Part shown: one piece after another, positions 1 to 9,029 of the stretch
Layout: every line of letters starts with the position of its first letter
How positions within the stretch are numbered: position 1 is the first letter of the stretch
DNA from: Vibrio zhanjiangensis
GTDB taxonomy: Bacteria > Pseudomonadota > Gammaproteobacteria > Enterobacterales > Vibrionaceae
Direction: 5' to 3'
DNA length: 64,000 bases
Assembly (NCBI RefSeq): GCF_030161235.1
Contig: NZ_BSPW01000061.1
Span: 18,293-82,292 of the forward strand
Program-made: the position numbers and the translations under genes
The notes under the pieces: model-generated
What the model was told of the DNA's origin: nothing
Database searches by the model: none
What the model saw: only the letters and a program-made list of their open reading frames with translations

Positions 1-429
<429 letters not shown>

Positions 430-446
430 ACTTACTTATTTTTAAC

Positions 447-477
447 CAAGGCTGGCATTTGCCAGCCTTGATTTTTT
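447..477 (+). terminator. Rho-independent terminator of hemB
   Basis: An 11-bp perfect stem (447-457 with 460-470, core AAGGCTGGC/GCCAGCCTT) is followed by ATTTTTT. It lies directly upstream of the next gene, whose ribosome binding site starts just after the T run. Confidence 0.9.
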
Positions 478-490
478 GGGAGGTGGAAGT

Positions 491-928
491 ATGGCTATTG
501 AATATCGTTTGGGAACGCTTGAGGAATGTGCCCAAATTGTGCAGTGTATCGATGAGTTCGAGCAAAAGGAATCTATTGAGAGCCTGAGCTATCGTTTAAA
601 GAACAAGCAACATCTGATTCAAATTGCAGTAGAAAATGGGCAGTTGCTTGGTTTTAAAATTGGCTATGAATTGGACAAAGGGACATTCTACAGTTGGTTG
701 GGTGGTGTGTTAGCAATGGCTCGCAACAAAGGTATTGCACAAAAGCTTTTAGAGCACCAAGAGGCTTGGGTGAAAAAAAATCACTATTTGCAATTGAAAG
801 TTAAATCTCGCAATCAATTTCCCAATATGCTCTGCCTCCTAATAAAGAATGGCTATATAATTGAAAATTATGAAAAAATGCCAAATGTTCTTGAGTCTAG
901 AATTCATTTTGTTAAGCAACTATCTTAG
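491..928 (+). CDS. GNAT family N-acetyltransferase
   Basis: A 145-residue protein that reads as a small GNAT acetyltransferase, which transfers acetyl from acetyl-CoA to an amine. The acetyl-CoA loop is probably the segment VLAMARNKGIAQKLLEHQEAW (here given as its parts VLAMARNKGIAQ and KLLEHQEAW), followed by a C-terminal strand typical of the fold. The ATG at 491 is chosen over an in-frame TTG at 476 because GGAGG at 479-483 sits seven bases before it. The gene lies between the hemB terminator and ryhB and appears to be a single-gene unit. Substrate is unknown. Confidence 0.75.
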   Translation: MAIEYRLGTLEECAQIVQCIDEFEQKESIESLSYRLKNKQHLIQIAVENGQLLGFKIGYELDKGTFYSWLGGVLAMARNKGIAQKLLEHQEAWVKKNHYLQLKVKSRNQFPNMLCLLIKNGYIIENYEKMPNVLESRIHFVKQLS

Positions 929-966
929 TCAAACAAAAATAAATGAGATTTTTTCTTATTTAGCAC

Positions 967-1000
967 TTGACGACGCAAATGAGAATAATTATTATTTCAT
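967..1000 (+). promoter_or_regulatory. ryhB promoter with overlapping Fur box
   Basis: TTGACG (967-972) and TATTAT (990-995) are separated by 17 bp. The A/T-rich inverted repeat at about 977-1000 (GAGAATAATTATTATTTC) resembles the Fur consensus and covers the -10 element. This is the arrangement expected for iron repression of the RNA that starts just downstream. Confidence 0.85.
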
Positions 1001-1001
1001 T

Positions 1002-1222
1002 GTCTTAGGGAATAAGAGACGTTCACTAAGGTGCTCAACTACTCCATTCGAATCAATAGGGTAATTTGGCACAAGCTGTTGAACTGGCACTCATTCAATT
1101 TGACACGACATTGCTCACATTGCTTCCAGTGTAATTTATAGCTTTATGCTAAAGCATATTGTTTAATTGAGTATGCTTTAACTAATTTTTGCTAGGCGAC
1201 ATCAAATCGATGTCGCTTTTTT
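1002..1222 (+). ncRNA. ryhB: RyhB iron-stress small RNA
   Basis: RyhB is an Hfq-dependent sRNA made under iron limitation that base-pairs with mRNAs of iron-using proteins. The conserved pairing core, CACGACATTGCTCACATTGC followed by TTCCAGTG, is present at about 1105-1132 and matches the E. coli core as I remember it. The 3' end is a terminator with stem GCGACATC/GATGTCGC followed by seven T (about 1196-1222). The start is inferred as seven bases past the -10, giving about 220 nt. This fits the longer Vibrio RyhB rather than the 90-nt E. coli form. Location upstream of polA agrees with my recollection of V. cholerae. Confidence 0.93.
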
Positions 1223-1589
1223 TATGCCCTTTACTTCCTATTCTTTCTCCGACTTTGTTAAATAATGAAATCAGAGATATTTACCCAAAGGGTGAGTAAA
1301 AGGATACCAATAGTCTTTTCCACAAGCATGGATCTTTTATTGATCGCTACCTTTTTTACGGATCTTGCATTTTATTCATTCATTTCAATAAGTTAAGTTG
1401 TTAAATGTCAGTTTTATTACTATTTTAGTTTGTCTCTAGTAAATACTATAAACAGACTTATCCACATGACTGAGATCAGAACAGTCGGGTTTGTTAGCTG
1501 ATCCAGAGGATATGTGATCGGTTAACATGGATCACCGGATGGAGACATGGCATTCTTAGCAGATCTTTTCTTGTTGGATGCTTTAAACT
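1223..1589. other. polA upstream region with GATC cluster and DnaA box
   Basis: No gene is seen here. The stretch holds eight GATC sites between 1331 and 1565 (at 1331, 1342, 1361, 1474, 1500, 1516, 1530, 1562). It also has a perfect DnaA box TTATCCACA at 1458-1466 and a near match TTTTCCACA at 1316-1324, within AT-rich DNA. It must also contain the polA promoter, which I could not place with confidence. See the findings for possible meaning. Confidence 0.6.
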
Positions 1590-4385
1590 ATGGCTCGTAT
1601 TCCTGAAAACCCACTCATTCTTATTGACGGTTCTTCATATCTTTACCGCGCATTTCATGCCTATCCAGAAACTATGACTAATGGTGATATACCCACGAAT
1701 GCTGTTTATGGCGTGGTGAATATGTTGCGTAGTATGATGCGTCAGTTTTCTTCTGAGCGTATTGCCGTGGTTTTTGATGCCAAAGGAAAAACCTTTCGTG
1801 ACGAGATGTATCCTCAATACAAAGCTAACCGTCCACCTATGCCAGATGACTTGAGGTGTCAAATCGAGCCTTTGTATAACATTATTCGTGCGATGGGCCT
1901 GCCGTTGATATGTGTACCCGGTGTCGAAGCGGATGATGTTATTGGCACCCTTGCGTCAAAGGCATCCAAAGCTGGGCAGGCGGTTTTGATAAGTACTGGT
2001 GATAAGGATATGGCTCAGTTGGTCGATGACAATGTTACCTTGATCAACACCATGACGAATGTCGTGATGGATCGTGAAGGCGTCATCGAAAAGTTTGGCA
2101 TACCTCCTGAATTGATCATCGATTATTTGGCGCTAATGGGTGACAAAGTGGACAACATTCCGGGGGTTCCGGGGGTTGGTGACAAGACCGCGACTGCCTT
2201 GTTGCAAGGCATCGGTGGCCTAAAAAAGCTATATGATAATCTAGACCAAATTGCGGATCTTGGTTTTCGTGGCTCTAAAACCATGGCCAACAAGCTTGTT
2301 GAGAATAAAGAAAACGCTTTTCTATCTTACGAGTTGGCGACGATCAAATTGGATGTCGAGTTAGAAAGCGGCTACGATTCGCTATTGAAATCTGATCCCA
2401 ATACGGATGAGTTAATAGAGCTCTACGGTAAATTGGTGTTTAAGTCTTGGTTAAACGAGATTTTGGAAGGAGGTAGTGGGGCTATTGTTGCTAGTGAGAC
2501 ATCCGGTGCTAACTCTCGAACTGAGCAATCTTCTGCTGCAAGTGAAATAGAGACTTCCGCTGTTACCATTGATCGCAGCCGTTATGAGACCATTCTTGAT
2601 CAAGAGACATTCAATACGTGGTTGGAGAAGTTAACATCTTCTGATGTCTTTGCCTTTGACACTGAGACGGATAGCCTTGACTACATGGTCGCTAATTTGG
2701 TGGGTGTATCCTTTGCCGTCGAGGAGGGAGTGGCAGCCTATGTGCCAGTTGCGCACGATTACCTAGATGCTCCGGAGCAATTGGATCGTAGCTGGGTTTT
2801 AGAGAAGCTTAAGCCGATTTTGGAAGATGATAGTCAGTCAAAAGTGGGGCAAAACCTTAAATACGATGCGAGTGTGTTAGCACGCTATGGTATTGAAATG
2901 AAGGGGATTAAGCACGACACTATGCTGGCTTCATACGTATACAACAGCGTCGGTGGTAAACATGATATGGATAGCTTGGCGCTGCGCTTTCTTCAACATA
3001 GCTGCATTTCATTTGAACAAATAGCAGGGAAAGGAAAGAAGCAACTTACTTTCAACCAGATTGAATTGGACCAAGCATCGCCGTACGCAGCTGAGGATGC
3101 GGATGTCACTCTGCGTTTGCACAATCGTCTTAGTAAAAATATTAATCAAGATGACAAGTTAAAAGTCATTTATGAGCAGGTTGAAGTACCTCTTGTGCCT
3201 GTATTATCGCGAATAGAAAGAACGGGTGTTTTAATCGACGCCATGAAACTTGCCACGCAATCTAAAGAAATTGCTCTGCGTCTAGATGAGCTCGAGCGTA
3301 AGGCGTTTGAAGTCGCCGAGCAAGAGTTTAACATGAACTCTCCAAAGCAGTTGCAAGCTATTCTATTTGATAAAATGGGCTTGCCCGTTATCAAGAAAAC
3401 ACCTTCAGGAACGCCTTCGACCAATGAAGAAGTTTTGCAGGAACTGGCGCTCGACTACCCACTACCCAAGCTCATCCTAGAGTACCGTGGCTTAGCTAAG
3501 CTTAAATCGACATACACAGACAAATTGCCTAAGATGATCAATCCACAAACTGGTCGTGTTCATACATCCTATCATCAGGCGGTGACAGCGACAGGCCGGC
3601 TATCCTCTACAGACCCAAATTTGCAGAATATTCCAATTCGTAATGAACAAGGACGACGGATTCGTCAGGCATTTATTGCTCCGCAAGGCTATAAAATTAT
3701 GGCAGTGGATTATTCTCAAATCGAGTTACGCATAATGGCACACTTATCTGGGGACAAGGCACTATTAGAGGCTTTTCAGCAGGGTAAAGATATTCACTCG
3801 GCAACAGCTGCGGAAATTATTGGTGTTGGGATTGACAAGGTTTCCGCTGAGCAACGCCGACGAGCTAAAGCCGTAAACTTTGGCCTTATCTATGGTATGA
3901 GTGCTTTTGGTCTAGCGAAGCAGCTTGGAATTGGGCGTCATGAGGCTCAACAATATATGGATACCTATTTTGAGCGATACCCTGGTGTTATGCAGTACAT
4001 GGAAGATACGCGCAGCATGGCTTCTGAGCAAGGTTATGTGGAGACGCTTTTTGGTCGTCGGTTACATTTGCCAGAGATAAAATCTCGTAATGGAATGCGC
4101 CGCAAAGCTGCTGAGCGGGCAGCGATTAATGCACCTATGCAAGGGACAGCAGCCGACATTATCAAAAAGGCCATGTTACTTGTCGATAAGTGGATTGAGG
4201 AAGAAGGTCATGGGCGGGTGAAGCTATTGATGCAAGTTCACGATGAACTGGTGTTTGAAGTCAAAGAATCCGCTTTAGCACAAATTGAAAATAAAGTACA
4301 AGAGCTGATGGAATCTGCCGCAAACTTGGATGTTCCTTTGGTTGCAGAAGCTGGTCATGGAGACAACTGGGATCAAGCACATTAA
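1590..4385 (+). CDS. polA: DNA polymerase I
   Basis: The 931-residue protein fills gaps and removes RNA primers in replication and repair. Residues 1 to about 290 form the 5'-3' exonuclease ([16 protein letters not shown], then [12 protein letters not shown]). About 330-510 is the 3'-5' proofreading domain with the DxE pair at D357/E359 in FAFDTETDS. The rest is the family A polymerase with motif A VDYSQIE (D707), the O-helix region [13 protein letters not shown] and motif [10 protein letters not shown] (D885). All metal ligands I could check are intact, and length is close to E. coli (928). It is followed by its own terminator and by spf, the same order as in E. coli. Confidence 0.98.
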   Translation: MARIPENPLILIDGSSYLYRAFHAYPETMTNGDIPTNAVYGVVNMLRSMMRQFSSERIAVVFDAKGKTFRDEMYPQYKANRPPMPDDLRCQIEPLYNIIRAMGLPLICVPGVEADDVIGTLASKASKAGQAVLISTGDKDMAQLVDDNVTLINTMTNVVMDREGVIEKFGIPPELIIDYLALMGDKVDNIPGVPGVGDKTATALLQGIGGLKKLYDNLDQIADLGFRGSKTMANKLVENKENAFLSYELATIKLDVELESGYDSLLKSDPNTDELIELYGKLVFKSWLNEILEGGSGAIVASETSGANSRTEQSSAASEIETSAVTIDRSRYETILDQETFNTWLEKLTSSDVFAFDTETDSLDYMVANLVGVSFAVEEGVAAYVPVAHDYLDAPEQLDRSWVLEKLKPILEDDSQSKVGQNLKYDASVLARYGIEMKGIKHDTMLASYVYNSVGGKHDMDSLALRFLQHSCISFEQIAGKGKKQLTFNQIELDQASPYAAEDADVTLRLHNRLSKNINQDDKLKVIYEQVEVPLVPVLSRIERTGVLIDAMKLATQSKEIALRLDELERKAFEVAEQEFNMNSPKQLQAILFDKMGLPVIKKTPSGTPSTNEEVLQELALDYPLPKLILEYRGLAKLKSTYTDKLPKMINPQTGRVHTSYHQAVTATGRLSSTDPNLQNIPIRNEQGRRIRQAFIAPQGYKIMAVDYSQIELRIMAHLSGDKALLEAFQQGKDIHSATAAEIIGVGIDKVSAEQRRRAKAVNFGLIYGMSAFGLAKQLGIGRHEAQQYMDTYFERYPGVMQYMEDTRSMASEQGYVETLFGRRLHLPEIKSRNGMRRKAAERAAINAPMQGTAADIIKKAMLLVDKWIEEEGHGRVKLLMQVHDELVFEVKESALAQIENKVQELMESAANLDVPLVAEAGHGDNWDQAH

Positions 4386-4420
4386 TTAAAAAATCATTTG
4401 ATTTCATTTAAATAGAAAAA

Positions 4421-4447
4421 TCCAGCACACAATTGCTGGATTTTTTT
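4421..4447 (+). terminator. polA terminator
   Basis: Stem TCCAGCA (4421-4427) pairs with TGCTGGA (4434-4440), followed by seven T. Confidence 0.88.
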
Positions 4448-4561
4448 GGATTTTGGACGACTATTCCTATCTTCCGTAATTCTGTATCTAAATAAAATAA
4501 GACTGAAAATAAATTACAAAAATGGTTTTAATTTATGACCAATTGTTGTACATTACTGCTT

Positions 4562-4666
4562 GTAGGGTACAGAGGTAAGATGTTCTATCTTTTAGACCTT
4601 TTGTTTCACGTTATTGGATTAGGCTAATTCAGCCGCCCCAGCCAGTATTTGGCTGGGGCGTTTTTT
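4562..4666 (+). ncRNA. spf: Spot 42 small RNA
   Basis: Spot 42 is an Hfq-binding sRNA that tunes catabolic genes; in E. coli it is repressed by CRP-cAMP. The 5' half starts GTAGGGTACAGAGGTAAGAT and continues TGTTCTATCTTT, matching E. coli spf nearly base for base. The 3' end is the terminator CCGCCCCAGCC/GGCTGGGGCG with TTTTTT. A -10 (TACATT, 4549-4554) lies seven bases before the start; the -35 is weak. The position just after polA and before engB is the one conserved in enterics and vibrios. Length is about 105 nt. Confidence 0.96.
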
Positions 4667-4976
4667 CTTGTGTCATACTAAACTCTCTGCGCTCTAAATT
4701 GACAGTGAACTTTACACCCTCTAAGCGTAATAGACTTAGTAACTCAAACTAAATTTGTAATAAAGCTTCAGTTTATATCCTCATAAGAGGCATAAATTCC
4801 TGTTCATAGACACTGTTTGCCGTCAGTGCCCAGCTAACTACTAGTGACGAATGTTTAGGTTTTGCTAAGACCACTAAAAGGTAGGGAAGCATGGAGGATT
4901 TATTTCGCGACCCCACCATAAAGTAGAGTGAGGTCGCTGAGGTTAGAGACCTAAAAATTCAGATCTATCTTCCTGG
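4667..4976. other. Intergenic region between spf and engB
   Basis: No gene is recognised. Near the engB end there is an imperfect inverted repeat, GCGACCCCAC (4907-4916) with GTGAGGTCGC (4928-4937), one mismatch in ten. It lies downstream of the engB stop and may end engB transcription, but it has no T run in that direction. Confidence 0.5.
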
Positions 4977-5645
4977 TTAGTTATCTTGATGGGGTTCAAC
5001 GTCTTCTTGTTCGTCTTCGTCCGTCTCTAGTTGTTCAGCCAAAGCTGGAGCAAACCATTGATCCAATTGGTTGCGCAGTGTATCGACGCCAATTCCTTTG
5101 AGTGAAGAGAAAGCAGCGACACTTACGTCTCCTCCAAAACCTACCGCGTCATTTTTGATTTTCAACACTTGAGCCTTGCGTGCACCACTTTTGAGTTTGT
5201 CTGCTTTGGTTAACAGGACTTGAACTGGAATACCACTGTCTACAGCCCAATAGATTAATTGCTGGTCTAAGTCTTTCATTGGATGACGTATATCCATGAG
5301 CACGACGAGCCCCTTCAGGCATTGGCGTTTTTGGAGATACTCACCTAACGATTTTTGCCATTTTTTCTTCATTTCCAACGGAACTTGCGCGAAACCGTAT
5401 CCGGGCAGATCGACAATATGACAACCGTCTGCGACTTTAAAAAGATTGATAAGCTGCGTTCGACCTGGTGTTTTACTCGTTTTTGCTAAACTTTTCTGGT
5501 TGGTTAATCGATTTAGTGAGCTCGATTTGCCCGCATTGGAGCGTCCTGCGAACGCAACTTCGATACCTTCATCTTCAGGCAAATGACGAATATCAGGTGC
5601 GCTGGTGATGAAATGGGTGTTTTGATAATGAATTTTTACGTTCAC
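4977..5645 (-). CDS. engB: Ribosome biogenesis GTPase EngB (YihA/YsxC)
   Basis: EngB is an essential GTPase for large-subunit ribosome assembly. The G motifs are clear: G1 [10 protein letters not shown]3 DLPGYG, G4 TKAD and a G5-like SS segment. An acidic tail ([15 protein letters not shown]) ends the protein. The open frame extends upstream to 5795. I place the start at the GTG at 5645 because GGAG lies eight bases before it and the resulting VNVKIHYQN matches the usual EngB N terminus; an ATG at 5657 is the alternative. The protein is then 222 residues. It is divergent from cytochrome c4. Confidence 0.93.
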   Translation of the reverse strand: MNVKIHYQNTHFITSAPDIRHLPEDEGIEVAFAGRSNAGKSSSLNRLTNQKSLAKTSKTPGRTQLINLFKVADGCHIVDLPGYGFAQVPLEMKKKWQKSLGEYLQKRQCLKGLVVLMDIRHPMKDLDQQLIYWAVDSGIPVQVLLTKADKLKSGARKAQVLKIKNDAVGFGGDVSVAAFSSLKGIGVDTLRNQLDQWFAPALAEQLETDEDEQEDVEPHQDN

Positions 5646-5793
5646 TGTTAACTCCATCTCGACTTTGTGTCGTCGATTGATTACTTTTATATGAAAGTGT
5701 GTAAAATAACCGTGCTCGGCATAAGGTCGCCTATTGTACCATGAGTGGCAACGCAGAGTGGTACTGGAAGCTTGATAATTATAATGGAATGTC

Positions 5794-6411
5794 ATGAATA
5801 AATTAGCGCTAATCTTGAGTCTTTTAGCCAGCTGCTCTGTATGGGCCCAAGGCAGTATCGAAGCTGGAAAAGGAAAATCTCAAACGTGTGTTGCTTGTCA
5901 TGGTGCTGACGGCAACAGTCAACTCGCAATGTACCCTAAGATCGCAGGTCAACATGCTAAGTATATCGAGAAGCAGCTTAAAGACTTGAAATTAGGTATG
6001 ACCAGCAACGGAAAACAGGGTCGTTATGATCCTGTAATGAGTGCGATGGCCATGCCTCTGTCAGAGCAAGATATGCAAGATCTTGCTGCCTACTACTCTT
6101 CACTCCCCATTTCAAATAACACCACTCCTGAAAATGTGGTTAAAAAGGGTAAAGCCCTTTATACGGCAGGTGATGCTGAGCGTGGTCTCACTGCATGTGT
6201 CGCTTGTCATGGTCCTCGCGGTAATGGTACTGAGCTTTCAGGTTTCCCCAAAATTTCTGGTCAGCATGCTGACTACATCAAAGCTCAGTTAGAAAAATTC
6301 CGAGATGGTACTCGTGGCAACGATATGAACGGTATGATGCGTGATATCGCAAAGAAACTTACCGATGAAGATATTGATACTTTGTCAAAATATGTTGGTG
6401 GCCTACACTAA
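5794..6411 (+). CDS. Di-haem cytochrome c4
   Basis: A 205-residue periplasmic cytochrome with two CVACH haem sites (C32-H36 and another near residue 130). Each is followed by a GxxGN segment and a Met-rich region able to supply the sixth ligand. The N terminus [20 protein letters not shown] is a Sec signal peptide with cleavage likely after WAQ. Cytochrome c4 passes electrons from the bc1 complex to terminal oxidases. It is divergent from engB with 148 bp between, and followed by a strong terminator, so it is monocistronic. The two halves are internal repeats, as usual in this family. Confidence 0.92.
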   Translation: MNKLALILSLLASCSVWAQGSIEAGKGKSQTCVACHGADGNSQLAMYPKIAGQHAKYIEKQLKDLKLGMTSNGKQGRYDPVMSAMAMPLSEQDMQDLAAYYSSLPISNNTTPENVVKKGKALYTAGDAERGLTACVACHGPRGNGTELSGFPKISGQHADYIKAQLEKFRDGTRGNDMNGMMRDIAKKLTDEDIDTLSKYVGGLH

Positions 6412-6445
6412 AACGTATTATTTGCTCGAGCAATTTAGAGTTGAG

Positions 6446-6475
6446 AAAGCCCAGACTTGTGTCTGGGCTTTTTCT
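6446..6475 (+). terminator. Cytochrome c4 terminator
   Basis: An 11-bp perfect stem AAAGCCCAGAC (6446-6456) / GTCTGGGCTTT (6461-6471), with the T run continuing. Confidence 0.92.
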
Positions 6476-6527
6476 TTGGGTTTTATCTCATAATCCATTG
6501 TTTGCCATTTACGCATCTTTCTCTCCG

Positions 6528-6541
6528 TTTTGTGCGATATT
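6528..6541 (+). promoter_or_regulatory. Element shared with the second Csr RNA locus (possible VarA/GacA site)
   Basis: TTTTGTGCGATATT is found here and again, in the same orientation relative to transcription, upstream of the CsrB-like RNA at 47296-47283. GacA-family regulators (VarA in Vibrio) are known to drive such RNAs. The right half of a GacA-type palindrome is poorly kept at this copy. Confidence 0.45.
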
Positions 6542-6591
6542 GACGCATTGTTTGACTGAGATTTTCCTGTGCATTCCCGTATTACACTGAA

Positions 6592-7003
6592 AAATAAGAC
6601 AATTATTTTATCTCATGATCGAGGTGGGCTTTTTTTCTTTATCTGGATTGCGTAAAAGTTTTGAGTTGTTAAAGTGAAAGCATCTACAGAGTATGAAAGA
6701 TAAATGGCCAGGTTCATTAGTAAGTGCTCACTGTATTTTTAGGAAATAAAGTAAGTAGGAAGCTTACACGATAAGGATGGTCACTTTGTCTGAGGGTATA
6801 GACAATGAAAAGGATCAGGCTAAGGACGAGCCCAGAGACAGGAAGTGCAAAGGATGATTAAAATTCGCTAGGACGGTGAAAAACAATATTTCTAGCATGG
6901 AAAGCATGAACAACAAATGGATATTTACTGCACGTTTTTCGTTGCAAATGTTCTTGCTACGAGGCAAGTTAGAAGGCGATAGGCACTCCCTATCGCTTTT
7001 TTT
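6592..7003 (+). ncRNA. csrC: CsrB/CsrC-family CsrA-sequestering RNA
   Basis: These RNAs bind many copies of the translational repressor CsrA through AGGA/GGA motifs in hairpin loops. Eight AGGA motifs begin at 6741, 6757, 6774, 6811, 6823, 6840, 6851 and 6870, with further GGA at 6645, 6899 and about 6919. Two are displayed in perfect small hairpins: GTAAG-TAGGAAG-CTTAC and GGCT-AAGGACG-AGCC. The RNA ends in a terminator (GCGATAGG/CCTATCGC with seven T, 6976-7003). The start is inferred from TATTAC at 6580-6585 and is uncertain by tens of bases. In E. coli csrC also lies between engB (yihA) and yihI, which supports the symbol by synteny. Confidence 0.88.
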
Positions 7004-7169
7004 ATTTTGAGGTTTACATAAAGCTCTAAATATAATGTGTGGTTCAGTGAATTGGTTAATTCCAAGCGGTGAGCGAATATTTTCTCTATTTGATGATTTT
7101 TTGCCCAATAGCACTCCACTCCGACGTTACTTTCTGGTATGTTTCGCATCCCTGTTTGAGGATGTCATC

Positions 7170-7808
7170 ATGAATTACTGCCCACTTTGCAGCAGTTCTA
7201 AACTGCAACACTATTATGAAGATCGGCACCGAGCCTACCTTCAGTGCCAAGAATGTGAATTGGTGTTTGTAAATTCTTCTCAACGATTAGATGCAAAGGC
7301 TGAGAAAGCCCACTACGATCTGCATGAGAACGATCCCAATGATAATGGCTATCGTCGCTTCTTATCTCGAGTTGCGGATCCGATGTTAAAACGTATTTCG
7401 CCTAGCTCCGAGGGATTGGATTTTGGTTGTGGTCCTGGTCCAACACTGTCTTTGATATTGGAAGAGCAGGGGCACAAAATGTCTTTATATGACCTCTATT
7501 ATTACCCTGATGCAGAGGTATTAGAGCGTAGCTATGATTTTATGACTGCCACTGAGGTAATAGAACATCTCTATAATCCAGATAAAGTATGGCAGCAATG
7601 GTTAAATTTGGTTAAGCCAAGAGGCTGGATTGGTTTGATGACCAAACTAGTGATAGACGTGGAAGCGTTTGCGAAATGGCATTATAAAAATGATCCAACT
7701 CATGTGGTCTTTTTTAGCCGCAACACGTTTAAGTATTTGGCAGAGCGGGATAAGCTCGAACTTGAATTTATTGGTAATGATGTAATTCTACTGAGGAAGC
7801 CCCAGTAA
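7170..7808 (+). CDS. SAM-dependent class I methyltransferase with N-terminal zinc-ribbon-like segment
   Basis: The 212-residue protein has a CPLC...CQEC four-cysteine segment at its N terminus, probably a zinc ribbon, followed by a class I methyltransferase core. The SAM-binding loop is LDFGCGPGPT and the acidic/adjacent motif is MTATEVIEHL. It resembles the Methyltransf_23 group; substrate is unknown. The ATG at 7170 is preferred over an upstream in-frame ATG at 7035, because GAGG at 7158-7161 is well placed and the longer form would overlap the RNA terminator region. Its stop overlaps the yihI start (TAATG), so the two are translationally coupled. Confidence 0.82.
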   Translation: MNYCPLCSSSKLQHYYEDRHRAYLQCQECELVFVNSSQRLDAKAEKAHYDLHENDPNDNGYRRFLSRVADPMLKRISPSSEGLDFGCGPGPTLSLILEEQGHKMSLYDLYYYPDAEVLERSYDFMTATEVIEHLYNPDKVWQQWLNLVKPRGWIGLMTKLVIDVEAFAKWHYKNDPTHVVFFSRNTFKYLAERDKLELEFIGNDVILLRKPQ

Positions 7809-8371
7809 TGAGCCGTAGTAAAAAAGTCCGATCAGGTGGTAACGGAGACCTGATTGTTGTTCGCAACCGTACCCAAGCTGATGTCGAAGGACGTTTGCGC
7901 AAGAGAGATAAAAAACGTAAAGGGTTGAAAACGGGTAACCGTAACTCTGAAGCGAAAGATCAAAAGCACCAAGCGTCTGGTCAGGTACGCGATCCTCGCT
8001 TAGGCAGCAAGAAGAAGATCCCATTGGTTGTGGAAACGACAAAGAAAACGACCAAGGCTCAGCGTCGCCTAAATGCTGAGCAAGAGTTAGAAATGTTGGA
8101 AAATGATGCCCAGCTCAATGTGCTGCTTGACCGCCTTGATAGCGGTGAAAACTTAGGTGCGGGACTACAGAAGTATGTGGACGAAAAGCTTGCACGCATC
8201 GAAATACTGATGAAACAGCTAGGCATCTATGTTGAAGATGAGATGGTTGAAGACGAGCCAGCCATCGCAGACGATGTACCATCTAACAAAAATAAGTCTA
8301 AGAAAAAGTCGTCTGACGATGAACTGCTTTCGCAATTTGAAGATATCGACTTGAATCAGTTTAAAGGGTAG
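7808..8371 (+). CDS. yihI: YihI, activator of the GTPase Der
   Basis: YihI stimulates GTP hydrolysis by Der (EngA) and so restrains late 50S assembly. The 187-residue protein is very basic at the N terminus (MSRSKKVRSGGNGDL, then a KKRKGLKTGNRNSEAKDQKH-type stretch), with the conserved QKHQASGQVRDPRLGSKKKI segment in the middle. An acidic, Lys-rich C terminus ends in FEDIDLNQFKG. This split basic/acidic layout is typical of YihI. It is the second gene of a likely three-gene unit and shares one base with the methyltransferase stop. Confidence 0.92.
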   Translation: MSRSKKVRSGGNGDLIVVRNRTQADVEGRLRKRDKKRKGLKTGNRNSEAKDQKHQASGQVRDPRLGSKKKIPLVVETTKKTTKAQRRLNAEQELEMLENDAQLNVLLDRLDSGENLGAGLQKYVDEKLARIEILMKQLGIYVEDEMVEDEPAIADDVPSNKNKSKKKSSDDELLSQFEDIDLNQFKG

Positions 8372-8379
8372 AACGCTTG

Positions 8380-8868
8380 ATGAATGTAACCTTATTAGCC
8401 TTTGCTGGTGGAATTATTATTATCGCCTTAGCATCTTATGCAGGTTACCTTCTGCTCCAGTTGAAGAAGCAAAAGGAATTGCAGCAGCAACATACGAAAC
8501 TTGCGATTGATAAACGCAATGCCAATATCTTTGAAAACGTACGTATTCTCTGTTTGGCTGGTATTCAGGGGCAGTGTGACTTATCTGAGATCAGTATACG
8601 TGTATATAATATAATGGACTATGTCCAAGGTGAAGACCGCGTTGACTTCGATAAAGAATTCCCAGCAACATCAGAGCTCTATCACCTAGTCAAAGAGATG
8701 GCCCGTGGCGATGAAAGACAGCAATTGGCAAAGAAAGAGCGTATGAAGCAAAACCTTGAGCGTCATAAAGCTGAGTCGCGTTTGGCGCAAGCTGTGATTG
8801 AAGAGCTTAAGCAGCTACAAGAGAAAGTCCAACCACTCAACAATCAAATCAATATCCAGATGGTATAG
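8380..8868 (+). CDS. DUF2489 family membrane-anchored protein
   Basis: A protein of about 162 residues with one N-terminal membrane segment (about residues 4-26, LLAFAGGIIIIALASYAGYL), followed by a charged, largely helical cytoplasmic domain. The family is conserved next to yihI in vibrios and relatives and has no established function that I know of. The ATG at 8380 is taken instead of the TTG at 8377; no strong ribosome binding site is visible. It starts nine bases after the yihI stop, so co-expression is likely. Confidence 0.75.
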   Translation: MNVTLLAFAGGIIIIALASYAGYLLLQLKKQKELQQQHTKLAIDKRNANIFENVRILCLAGIQGQCDLSEISIRVYNIMDYVQGEDRVDFDKEFPATSELYHLVKEMARGDERQQLAKKERMKQNLERHKAESRLAQAVIEELKQLQEKVQPLNNQINIQMV

Positions 8869-9029
8869 TGAGTCAGTGTTTTGTAAGTGATCGAGTTATC
8901 AATTCTTATCATTATTGCATTTTAAATATGATGCCTGTCTTTGTTCTGCTTCAGCATGTGGCAAAATAGCAGGGACATGAGCACGGTTAACCGAGCAGCA
9001 GACCTTGATATCACTAACGGAAGGACACT

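Noticed and set aside
861..1064. 67-codon open frame
   Set aside because: It runs across the end of the acetyltransferase gene and through the ryhB promoter and 5' end, and has no ribosome binding site. The RNA gene explains the sequence.
1316..1565. Chromosomal origin of replication
   Set aside because: GATC and DnaA boxes are suggestive, but only one perfect and one near DnaA box are present and the flanking genes (hemB, polA) are not those of Vibrio oriC on either chromosome.
6815..7149. Minus-strand open frames in the CsrC region
   Set aside because: They overlap the RNA and its terminator, and their translations show no domain-like pattern.
8887..8905. FNR-like site before hemN
   Set aside because: The arms GTGAT and ATCAA are present, but the spacer is six bases instead of four, so it is not a good match.
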